Below are positions 34,257 through 41,683 of a stretch of DNA of 44,811 bases, one piece after another. The notes beneath the pieces were generated by a model that saw only the letters and a list, made by a program, of their open reading frames with translations, was not told the DNA's origin and did no database searches. Location: NCBI RefSeq assembly GCF_022447245.1, contig NZ_JAKVBC010000040.1:1-44811 (forward strand), written 5' to 3'. Position 1 is the stretch's first letter. Each line of letters opens with the position of its first letter. This stretch comes from Kordia sp. Lineage in GTDB: Bacteria; Bacteroidota; Bacteroidia; Flavobacteriales; Flavobacteriaceae. A program made the translations under genes and the position numbers.

Positions 34257-35010
34257 TTAATCATCAAGTTTGATCTTTTCATAGCCGTCTAATTTTAATT
34301 CGAATGACCCTTCTGTTGCTGTAGCTTTTTTATAAATTGAAAGTAATCCCAATTCATCATTTGCTAACCATACTTCTCCGCGCAAATGGCCATAATCTAT
34401 ATAAATTACATGACAATCGAATGTATATTTACCTATAGTACAAGTATCTATACGTAAGAACTTTTCTTTTAGTTTCATGGTTCGAGTAAAACAAACATCT
34501 ATTATTTTTCTATTATACTCTAAACCTAATTCGAGTTCTCTATTTATTGGATCGTTGTAAATTGTACTGCAATGATAGTCTGTTCCACGAATAAATTATT
34601 GATGATTCGGGCTTAGATCTTCTGGTCCTTGTGAGTAAAAGTTACATAGATCACCATTAAGTAAAAAGTTGATATTTGATTCACTTCCATTGGAATATCT
34701 GTAAATTCTCCTTGATACTCTTCTACTCTATTCTTACCTATCCAGAAGGTTTCATTTATTTGTGTATCATAGGCATTTGTAAAGCCTTCAATACTATTTA
34801 CAGCGTCCTTTATTAGAAGAGATTTTTTTGTTCTATCTACTTCTCTCGTAGATTTCAATTCTACAATTTGTTGATTGGAAGCATTCATTTTATAAGTTCT
34901 CGTTCTCGTAAATTTACAGGAGGATTAAAACTCTCTTTAGATGGCCAAATATCATCATCACTTTTACAAGAAACACTTATGATTATTAGACTAATAGATA
35001 CGTTTTGAAC
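34257..35010 (-). pseudogene. Broken lipoprotein gene with frameshifts and a stop
   Basis: Piecing frames together gives one protein: SISLIIISVSCKSDDDIW (lipoprotein signal) to NLRERELIK; then a shift in an A-run (near 34887-34891) to MNASNQQIVELKSTREVDRT and ETFWIGKNRVEEYQG; a second 1-nt shift (near 34708-34716) to IYRYSNGSESNINFLLNGDL and SQGPEDLSPNHQ; a TAA; then FIRGTDYHCSTIYNDP and KEKFLRIDTCTIGKYTFDCH to the end GYEKIKLDD at 34257. The start codon is not identified; it lies near or above 35010. No family recognised. The ancestral product would be a ~240-residue surface lipoprotein. Confidence 0.6.
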
Positions 35011-35066
35011 TCAATTTGCTATTAATTGTAATTCACATATTCGAGGAAAATCCTGCATGCTCGTAA

Positions 35067-35630
35067 TTATTTAGGCAATCGATTCTTTATCGTAGCAATT
35101 TGTCCCATATGATTTGCCGAATGTTCCATTACATGATACCAAATATAGTGGTAGTTGAGTCCTTCTTCTATATTTGAAGCAAACCAATCATCATCTTTTG
35201 TTTTGAGTAGCTTCAATGTTTTTTTACGGACTTGATCCCATAAATCCAGATAAAACGAAATCGGTTTGTCTTTGAGTATGCTTTTTACTTTTTCATTAAT
35301 TTCACCTGCAATACCAAATTTCTTTAGTTCCTCTTTTGTCCATTCTCGATCTTCCAATGTCATGGTTTGATAATACGATTCTGTGGATACTAGATGCATG
35401 ATCAATGATCCTATACTATTGGCATTAGCATCATACAAAAAATCAGTTTGTGATTGATCTAGGTCTTTGACTTGTTCCGTAATTCTATCTTTTAAATCTT
35501 CCAACATGTAAACCATTAAACCAATCTTTGGTGAATAGCCTTCATCTGCTTTCATCTCTCCTTGAGCGTTCATGAAGAGTATTGGTAATACTAACAGTAG
35601 AGATGTAATTTTTGTTTTCAGAGATTTCAT
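35067..35630 (-). CDS. Secreted DinB-family protein
   Basis: A 187-residue protein with a signal peptide (MKSLKTKITSLLLVLPILFMNAQG, residues 1-24) and a DinB four-helix bundle. The usual metal-binding His triad is visible: His in GSLIMHLVST (first), then YIWYHVMEH and SANHMGQIATI near the end. DinB/YfiT proteins are metal-dependent hydrolases or thiol-transferase relatives; exported members are less studied, so the reaction is unknown. Length fits. It is 36 nt from the neighbouring pseudogene's start region and about 260 nt downstream of the S41 peptidase gene on the same strand, a gap that holds several hairpins. Confidence 0.78.
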   Translation of the reverse strand: MKSLKTKITSLLLVLPILFMNAQGEMKADEGYSPKIGLMVYMLEDLKDRITEQVKDLDQSQTDFLYDANANSIGSLIMHLVSTESYYQTMTLEDREWTKEELKKFGIAGEINEKVKSILKDKPISFYLDLWDQVRKKTLKLLKTKDDDWFASNIEEGLNYHYIWYHVMEHSANHMGQIATIKNRLPK

Positions 35631-35810
35631 AATGCCGTTTTAAAGTCAAAATTTATGTTCTAAAAATAGGTATTATTAGCATTCGTCCTTATTAAAGGAT
35701 CGTTAATAGTTTTGAGAATATCAATAACGACTAAGTATCTATAAATTAAAATTTCTTACGTATAAATTGCACAGAACACGTATTTCTGGGTATTAACAAT
35801 ACGTAAAACC

Positions 35811-35840
35811 CAGAGAGATTTATTAATGAAATCTCCTCTG
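35811..35840 (-). terminator. Possible terminator after the S41-TPR peptidase gene
   Basis: Arms cagagagattt (35811-35821) and aaatctcctctg (35829-35840) pair with one bulged base around a 7-nt loop, 53 nt past the stop at 35893. On the minus strand a short T-run (GGGTTTTACG) follows. The adjoining 35778-35813 contains further interleaved inverted repeats (see findings). Confidence 0.4.
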
Positions 35841-35892
35841 AGTTCTATATAATTATCTTATTGCTTTATATATGCTTACAGAATTATAACGG

Positions 35893-37542
35893 CTAATTTT
35901 TTATTTCGAGCAACAACTTCTTCGCAGCTTTTCCTAGTTCTCCATCAACATCCAAAGTAACTGTTTTGTTGAATAGTTCTTTTGCTTTTTCAATGTTTCC
36001 TAGTTTTAAATATGCTTGTCCTAAATTTTTGTGTGTCAAGGCTGAATTTGGAAATAATTGTAATATCATTGAAAATACTTGTGTAGAAGCCTGTACTTGC
36101 TCTTTGCGACCTGTTTGTAATAGAATGTTTCCTAATTTGTTTAATTCTGCTTCAAAATCACAAAAAACATAGCGTGGATCTTGTGCCATCTTCGGAAGTT
36201 CTTCCATTAACTTTTGCGTCTGTCCTGTAGTGTATAATTCTACGATATAGTCTAATGGTTTTGGTTTAAAACCTTCTGCATTAAAGTTTAACGCTGCTTC
36301 TAAAACAGTATCTTTATTATTTATATATTCATCAAAAGTCATCGTAACTGGAATGCTTGGTGCTGTCCAATCTGCATTTTCCAAAGCAGGCATATCTTGC
36401 CACCAGATATAGGATAAATATGCATTGATTTTACTATTCGGCAAGGTAACTGCACGCGCATCTCCATAGAAGTTTATATTTTCAGAAGTTGGTTCTCCTA
36501 CTAAAATCGCGTTTGTATATCGTATTATTTCATTGGTTAGATTTTGACAGGCCGAAAAGGTTTCACGTCCAATGATATAATAGAAACTTCCTTTTTTGTT
36601 GATATGAGGTCTTGCCATCAAGCCTTTTATTAATGGAAGATTGTTGTAATTGTTTCCGCCACCATTCAAACGGACATCATAGACTAATTTTTCTATCTCA
36701 TGCGTGTCTATAAACGCAAATAATCGCTTGTAAAATTGTTTCAATGTTTCGTTTGTATCATCAAATACAGAACTTTGACGAACATAGAGTACTTTTTTAT
36801 CTTCTAAATATTCAAAATAGAAGAGTTTGTCTTTAAAATGTTTTAGATATAAAGGTGTTTTATCTGTATTTCGTACAGTAAGCCAATTTTCTGTTGGCAT
36901 GGTAAAATTGAACACTTTTGGCTTGTCTTTTACATCGATCGTATTGAATTTATATTCAAATACTTTTCCGTCTTTTTCTAACGTCAATGTAACTGTTTTC
37001 GAAAGTGTTGGAATGACACCTTGCGCATGTAATACTTCCGGCGATGCTAAAAATCGTAAACCATAAGCTTTAAAGTATTGTGGATTTTCTACAGGAACGA
37101 CTGGATAAATCAGTTCCATCGCTTTTTCTATAGACGTCTCTCCTATTCTTAAAACTTTAGCTCCTAATGCTTTTTTATGATCTTTTTGAACGCCTTCAAT
37201 AAAGATTCCATTAGGAAATTGATAAAGATTGATCGGCAAAATTCCACTTTTAGCGGTTGTACTATACGGAATTTGTGTATGTCCATATCTGAATTGCGAT
37301 ACAATGCGCGTTAATCCCACACGGATTTCATGTTCTTGTAAGTTTGGAATTTGTTTGTACAGTGTTTCTACTGCAGCATCAAAGCTTTCTTTAGTGGTTT
37401 TTACAAACAGAAACGAATAGTCTTTATGAACAGTTTGTTGTAGAAATCGAAGATCTTCTTGCCATTGTGCTGGACTTAGTTTTGTTTGTGCAATTCCTTG
37501 TAAAAATAACAGCAGACTTAGTAATAAAAGTGTTTTTCTCAT
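35893..37542 (-). CDS. S41-like peptidase with C-terminal TPR
   Basis: A 549-residue exported protein: signal peptide (1-18, ending GIAQ), an N-terminal helical part, an S41-type protease domain with the block GRETFSACQNLTNE holding the likely catalytic Ser (about residue 328) and GEPTSENINFYGDARAVTLP, and a C-terminal TPR (HKNLGQAYLKLGNIEKAKEL, about 495-545). This subfamily lacks an obvious PDZ domain. It probably cleaves peptides or proteins in the periplasm, with the TPR for partner binding. The gene follows the response regulator gene by 104 nt on the same strand, and an inverted repeat lies in that gap, so it may be a target of the adjacent LytTR system (inference). Confidence 0.82.
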   Translation of the reverse strand: MRKTLLLLSLLLFLQGIAQTKLSPAQWQEDLRFLQQTVHKDYSFLFVKTTKESFDAAVETLYKQIPNLQEHEIRVGLTRIVSQFRYGHTQIPYSTTAKSGILPINLYQFPNGIFIEGVQKDHKKALGAKVLRIGETSIEKAMELIYPVVPVENPQYFKAYGLRFLASPEVLHAQGVIPTLSKTVTLTLEKDGKVFEYKFNTIDVKDKPKVFNFTMPTENWLTVRNTDKTPLYLKHFKDKLFYFEYLEDKKVLYVRQSSVFDDTNETLKQFYKRLFAFIDTHEIEKLVYDVRLNGGGNNYNNLPLIKGLMARPHINKKGSFYYIIGRETFSACQNLTNEIIRYTNAILVGEPTSENINFYGDARAVTLPNSKINAYLSYIWWQDMPALENADWTAPSIPVTMTFDEYINNKDTVLEAALNFNAEGFKPKPLDYIVELYTTGQTQKLMEELPKMAQDPRYVFCDFEAELNKLGNILLQTGRKEQVQASTQVFSMILQLFPNSALTHKNLGQAYLKLGNIEKAKELFNKTVTLDVDGELGKAAKKLLLEIKN

Positions 37543-37559
37543 GATGTGATTGTTTAATG

Positions 37560-37620
37560 ATACTACAAATATTGCTGTATTGGATCATAAGAAATAGCAC
37601 TTTTTGTTGAAGTGTAGTAT
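37560..37620. promoter_or_regulatory. Inverted repeat upstream of the S41-TPR gene
   Basis: ATACTACA (37560-37567) and TGTAGTAT (37613-37620) are perfect inverted 8-mers 45 nt apart in the 104-nt gap before the peptidase start. Between them a short hairpin CACTT/AAGTG occurs. Could be a regulator site, possibly for the neighbouring LytTR protein; no experimental motif is known to me for it. Confidence 0.3.
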
Positions 37621-37646
37621 TTGGTACTTGAAACATCACAAAGGCA

Positions 37647-38405
37647 TTATATGTTCATCCATTCTTTAAAATCATGAACCTTTTTTCTGCTAACAATGAA
37701 TTCTTGATCTCTTGAATTGCTAATAGTTAACTTCAACCGATGATTAAAATATGGTTCTATTTTTTGAATGGAAGCTTTTAAAACAATCTGTCCTCTGTTG
37801 ATTCTGTAAAACATTGTTTTCTCTAATGAATCAAATAATTGATCCATGGTTTCATCAATGATATAGCGTTTGTTGGTATGCGTGATGCCAAAAGTCATAC
37901 TACTTTCAGAATATACATATAACAAATCTGAAATTTTAATTTGAACAAAGCCATTGCCTTCTTTTACCAAAATTCCTGAACGTTTTTTTGGTGCTTGCAT
38001 GCTGGTAAGAAGCGTATTTAACAGCGTTGCATCTAATTCATTAGTTGCTTTTTTTGTTTTTTCAAACTTATGCAATGCTACCTCTAAATCTTCTTGTTGA
38101 ACTGGTTTTAATAAATAATCTACACTATTTACTTTAAATGCTTGAATGGCATATTCATCAAAAGCGGTTGTAAAGATAATTGGTGCTTCCACTTCTATTT
38201 TTTGAAATATTTCAAAGCTCAATCCATCTGCCAATTGAATATCCATAAACACTACATCTGGCGCAATATTTTCTTGAAACCATACAACTGCTCCTTTCAC
38301 TGAGTCAATAATGTCTAATAACTGAAAATCAAAAGCACTTTTCGTTAGTAATTTTTGCAGTTGACGTGCAGCACGTGGTTCATCTTCAATGATTAGTATT
38401 TGCAT
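37647..38405 (-). CDS. LytTR-type response regulator
   Basis: A 252-residue two-domain regulator. The receiver domain (1-118) has acidic residues IIEDEP, the phosphoacceptor Asp55 (PDVVFMDIQLADG), and switch Thr/Lys in FTTAFDEYAIQAF and YLLKPV. The C-terminal LytTR DNA-binding domain (about 145-250) shows YVYSESSMTFGITH, FYRINRGQIVLKASIQKI and FIVSRKKVHDFKEW. It is activated by the LytS-type kinase encoded just upstream; the genes overlap by 20 nt, so translation is coupled. It binds paired direct repeats in promoters in known cases. Possible targets include the peptidase gene downstream. Confidence 0.93.
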   Translation of the reverse strand: MQILIIEDEPRAARQLQKLLTKSAFDFQLLDIIDSVKGAVVWFQENIAPDVVFMDIQLADGLSFEIFQKIEVEAPIIFTTAFDEYAIQAFKVNSVDYLLKPVQQEDLEVALHKFEKTKKATNELDATLLNTLLTSMQAPKKRSGILVKEGNGFVQIKISDLLYVYSESSMTFGITHTNKRYIIDETMDQLFDSLEKTMFYRINRGQIVLKASIQKIEPYFNHRLKLTISNSRDQEFIVSRKKVHDFKEWMNI

Positions 38406-39483
38406 AATTTTTCTTTTGGTCAGATGATTTTAATAAAGGCAATGAGACTGTAAAATAAATTCCATCATTTTCAATGATTGGTAGTTTGTTTGAAATTAAA
38501 GCATATCGTTGTTCAATATTTTTTAATCCAATTTTTGTAGAATGCACTTTGGTTGATTTTGCTTGAATTTTGTTGCGAACCACTAAATAATCATCTATGA
38601 TTGTTACAGTTATGATCAAAGGTTCTGCTCTAGAAACGATATTGTGTTTAATTGCATTTTCGATGAGTAGTTGCAAACTCATAGGCACAATCATAGCTGT
38701 TAATTGATCTTCTGGAATATTCCAATGAAGCTGTAAGTTGTCTCCAAATCTCTCTGACTGAATAGACACATAAGCTTTTGCAAATTTTAATTCTTTTTCA
38801 ATAGCGATCAAATTTGTACTTCCTGATTCTAATATAAAACGATACACATTTGATAAATTGTCAACAAAATCTGTGGCTTCTTCCCTTGGATCTTGTTCAA
38901 TAATATCTCGCAAGGTATTTAAACTATTAAACAAAAAATGTGGTTGTGCCTGATTTCGTAATGTATCAAGCTGCGCCTGAATCATTACTTGTTTTGCCTG
39001 TTCTTCTTCTCGGATAGACTTTTCTAATCGTACATGCGAATAAATGATTTCGTATATCGCCATAATCATAGCCGTAATAATCGTAATGGGAATCAATACT
39101 TTTAAACTCGTAATATGGCGTGCATGTACATCAAATAGAAAATTCACAAAACTACTGGACAACCAACCCGCAAAGAAATGTACAAAAGCTACCGAACCTA
39201 TGATGGCTAGAATAAGCAGACTAATCCGCTTTTTATCATCTTTAAAATCTGGATATTTCTTTCGTAGAAAAATTAGCAATAGTCTTAAGATAATCCAATG
39301 AGAGGTAGTGAAAAACAATGTAACACTCCATGCAATCAGTTGTAGTTTTATCGTAACTAATTCTACTGCATTATTAAAAAGATAGTGATTGATAAAAGCT
39401 AGCGCAAGAATACCAAAAATTGTATACCAAAAATCATTAAACCCAATGTAATGAATACGTTTCTGCTTATTTAATAATGGCAT
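38386..39483 (-). CDS. LytS-type sensor histidine kinase
   Basis: A 365-residue inner-membrane kinase. About 4 hydrophobic helices (17-150) are followed by a coiled coil and the His_kinase domain with QAQPHFLFNSLNTLRDIIEQ; the phosphoacceptor is His182. The ATPase region has LLIENAIKHNIV (N-box) and IGLKNIEQRYALI. It is the sensor partner of the LytTR regulator whose start overlaps its 3' end by 20 nt. The membrane part has no extracytoplasmic domain of any size, so it may sense the membrane or a small ligand. A decayed counterpart of this pair lies at 23.9-24.6 kb. Confidence 0.92.
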   Translation of the reverse strand: MPLLNKQKRIHYIGFNDFWYTIFGILALAFINHYLFNNAVELVTIKLQLIAWSVTLFFTTSHWIILRLLLIFLRKKYPDFKDDKKRISLLILAIIGSVAFVHFFAGWLSSSFVNFLFDVHARHITSLKVLIPITIITAMIMAIYEIIYSHVRLEKSIREEEQAKQVMIQAQLDTLRNQAQPHFLFNSLNTLRDIIEQDPREEATDFVDNLSNVYRFILESGSTNLIAIEKELKFAKAYVSIQSERFGDNLQLHWNIPEDQLTAMIVPMSLQLLIENAIKHNIVSRAEPLIITVTIIDDYLVVRNKIQAKSTKVHSTKIGLKNIEQRYALISNKLPIIENDGIYFTVSLPLLKSSDQKKNYANTNH

Positions 39484-39560
39484 AAAATAGTAAACTTGTT
39501 TAGTGTATTGCGAATAACGGAATTATTTGAATACCACGCAATTCAAAAAAATCACGACTA

Positions 39561-40460
39561 CTATTCTTTGGGTCTGAGTGTTTCAATAATCTGCGCATCA
39601 ACCCAAAATATGTCTACATTTTCATAATTATCTGGCGACATATTTCTATTAAAGAAAAGGTATTTTCCATCGGGCGTTACGCAGGCAAGAGCTTCCCAAC
39701 CTGAAGTGTTTATCTTGTCACCCATATTGATAGCTTCTCCCCATGAACCGTCTTGTTGTTTAAAACTGATATAGATGTCAGAATCACCATATCCGCTTTC
39801 TCTTTCGCCATCCCAAATTAGATAGGATTCATCAGGAGCAATAAAAGGATGTGCGTTCATTCTTCCAGTATTAATCTGTTTTCCAAAAGCTTTTGGTGCT
39901 TCACGCTTGCCATTGATTAATCTTGAATACCGAATAATACCATCTCCGTTTGGCATTCCTATTTCGTCAAAAACGTACATTCCTTTTGAAGAAGCTGTAA
40001 GTCTCATAATTTGTATTTCTAAGAACGATGAATCTAGTTTTTTTAAGGCCGACCAATCACCTGTTTTGGTACGTTTTCTGTATTGCCTGCCCAAATGCAT
40101 CGTTTGACCATCAGGAGCGATAAAAGGAGTTCCTCTGCGAGGAGAAACAATGGATTCTTCCCATTGATTATTTTTACATTGAAAAACAACAAGTTCTTGT
40201 TTTTTAGTTACCGCATTGTTTCTAATGAAATAGAATTCTTTTAAATCTGGTGTGAAGACGCCACTTACTTCCCAACCATCTGTTGTCACCATACCCGGAG
40301 CAAAAATTTCAGGTAACAAACCTGGTGTTTTTTGCCCAAGATATAGATGTTCGTTGTTTGTAGTTGATGAATTATGACTGTTTGAATTTTGTTTGTTAGT
40401 ATCGCAAGCATTTAAGAATAATGCGAATACAATTGTCAAAATAGAATACGTTTTTCTCAT
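39561..40460 (-). CDS. PD40/TolB-like beta-propeller lipoprotein
   Basis: A 299-residue protein with a lipoprotein signal (MRKTYSILTIVFALFLNAC, Cys19). It has several PD40-type blades: GVFTPDLKEFYFIR, PFIAPDGQTMHLGR, PFIAPDESYLIWDGE and ACVTPDGKYLFFNRN, each of the form x-F-x-P-D-x-x-x-L-x-F. Such propellers bind proteins or glycans in the periplasm. No enzyme motif is present. It is the last gene of the run from 43538 on this strand, 23 nt downstream of the serine hydrolase, and is probably co-transcribed. Confidence 0.8.
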   Translation of the reverse strand: MRKTYSILTIVFALFLNACDTNKQNSNSHNSSTTNNEHLYLGQKTPGLLPEIFAPGMVTTDGWEVSGVFTPDLKEFYFIRNNAVTKKQELVVFQCKNNQWEESIVSPRRGTPFIAPDGQTMHLGRQYRKRTKTGDWSALKKLDSSFLEIQIMRLTASSKGMYVFDEIGMPNGDGIIRYSRLINGKREAPKAFGKQINTGRMNAHPFIAPDESYLIWDGERESGYGDSDIYISFKQQDGSWGEAINMGDKINTSGWEALACVTPDGKYLFFNRNMSPDNYENVDIFWVDAQIIETLRPKE

Positions 40461-40483
40461 GATGTATATTTTAGTACTGATTG

Positions 40484-41683
40484 TTATTGCTTTGTAAAAG
40501 CTGGTAAAACACGTTCTGCAACCAATTGCAATACACTAATTTCTAGTCTATGAACTGTGGTTACTATGATAAGATCCAGTTTGTCAATAAGAATGATGGT
40601 TTGTCCGCTACCGCCTTGTGCAGACGTGCTGAAATAGTTTTTATCACCTACTTTCATATCTGCTTGCCACCAAAAATAACCGTAACCAACATTGGAAATA
40701 TCACCAATATCATCGAAGTTTTCATCGTCGCTATGACGCACTATTCTATGGATAGCTTTGTTAATATAAATTTCTGGAATCAATTGCTCTCCATTCCATT
40801 TACCTTTGTTATTGGCTAAAATTCCCCATTTGAGCATATCACGTGATGTCATGCTGCTACGACTTGAAGCCCTTGGCAACCCACTGATATCTCTTGGCCA
40901 TTTATAATTTGTAATGCCAAGTTTATCAAGCAATTCATTTTTTATAAAGTCCTCTGCTGATTCTGGCACAACAGCATCTAATACTTGCATGACCAACATA
41001 GGATCGTTTTGATATTTGAAACTTGGCATATCTGCTGTAATCGGTTTTGTATGTTCAAAATAGGCTTGTACTTCTTTCTGCCCTTTTATCTTACTTGGAT
41101 CTTTTTCAAATTGATCTCTCTGCGCATCAGTGATTCGAATGCCTGAACGCATTGTCAATGCTTGATTGAGCGTGATTTTTTCTGCGCCTTCTGCAAATTT
41201 CGTTGGATCTAAATCTTTCAGAAAACTAGCAATTGGTTTGTCTAAATCATCCATCGTTAAATATCCTAATTGGATAGCACGACCAATCGCCATACTTGTA
41301 TATACTTTTGTGGCGGATGCTTGTGGATGTGGCAAGTTGATGCGTCCTTTGGAATAATAGGATTCAAAAACGAGTTTTCCTTTGTGAGCAATTAGAAAAC
41401 TGTCAAAATTACCATGTTTGTGATTGGCAATTTCTTTTGCGAGTTTTAGAATCTTTTCTTTATCGCCTCCATTAAGGCCAAATTCTCCTACTGAAACACC
41501 TTCTTTTCGATCAGTAGGCGATGCATCAATAAAAGCTTTTTTTAGCTCTGGAATATCTCTGAATGAAAGTGAAGCTTCATCAACAGTAGCTTCTGGCGCA
41601 TTTTGACTAAAGCTACTATTTATGAATAAAAGAAATAGTAAAAATAGTTGGATGGTTGTACTTTTTATATTCTTAGTTTTCAT
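40484..41683 (-). CDS. Serine hydrolase of the beta-lactamase/penicillin-binding (class C) family
   Basis: A 399-residue exported enzyme with a signal peptide (1-26, ending SSFSQ). The SxxK motif is intact: Ser123-Ala-Thr-Lys126 in QASATKVYTSMAIG. The second motif is YQN in SFKYQNDPML, and the third is likely the GGSG in TSAQGGSGQTI. This family includes esterases, D-aminopeptidases and PBP-like enzymes; the substrate cannot be given. Its ATG lies inside the last codons of the upstream serine-hydrolase-like gene (11-nt overlap), so the two are translationally coupled. The upstream partner lacks the catalytic residues, so this one may be the working enzyme of the pair. Confidence 0.83.
   Translation of the reverse strand: MKTKNIKSTTIQLFLLFLLFINSSFSQNAPEATVDEASLSFRDIPELKKAFIDASPTDRKEGVSVGEFGLNGGDKEKILKLAKEIANHKHGNFDSFLIAHKGKLVFESYYSKGRINLPHPQASATKVYTSMAIGRAIQLGYLTMDDLDKPIASFLKDLDPTKFAEGAEKITLNQALTMRSGIRITDAQRDQFEKDPSKIKGQKEVQAYFEHTKPITADMPSFKYQNDPMLVMQVLDAVVPESAEDFIKNELLDKLGITNYKWPRDISGLPRASSRSSMTSRDMLKWGILANNKGKWNGEQLIPEIYINKAIHRIVRHSDDENFDDIGDISNVGYGYFWWQADMKVGDKNYFSTSAQGGSGQTIILIDKLDLIIVTTVHRLEISVLQLVAERVLPAFTKQ

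Noticed and set aside
12601-35010. Stop-codon reassignment or programmed recoding
   Set aside because: TAA, TAG and TGA all occur inside broken frames and all also end intact genes in the window; frameshifts accompany some of them. Gene decay or sequence error fits better.
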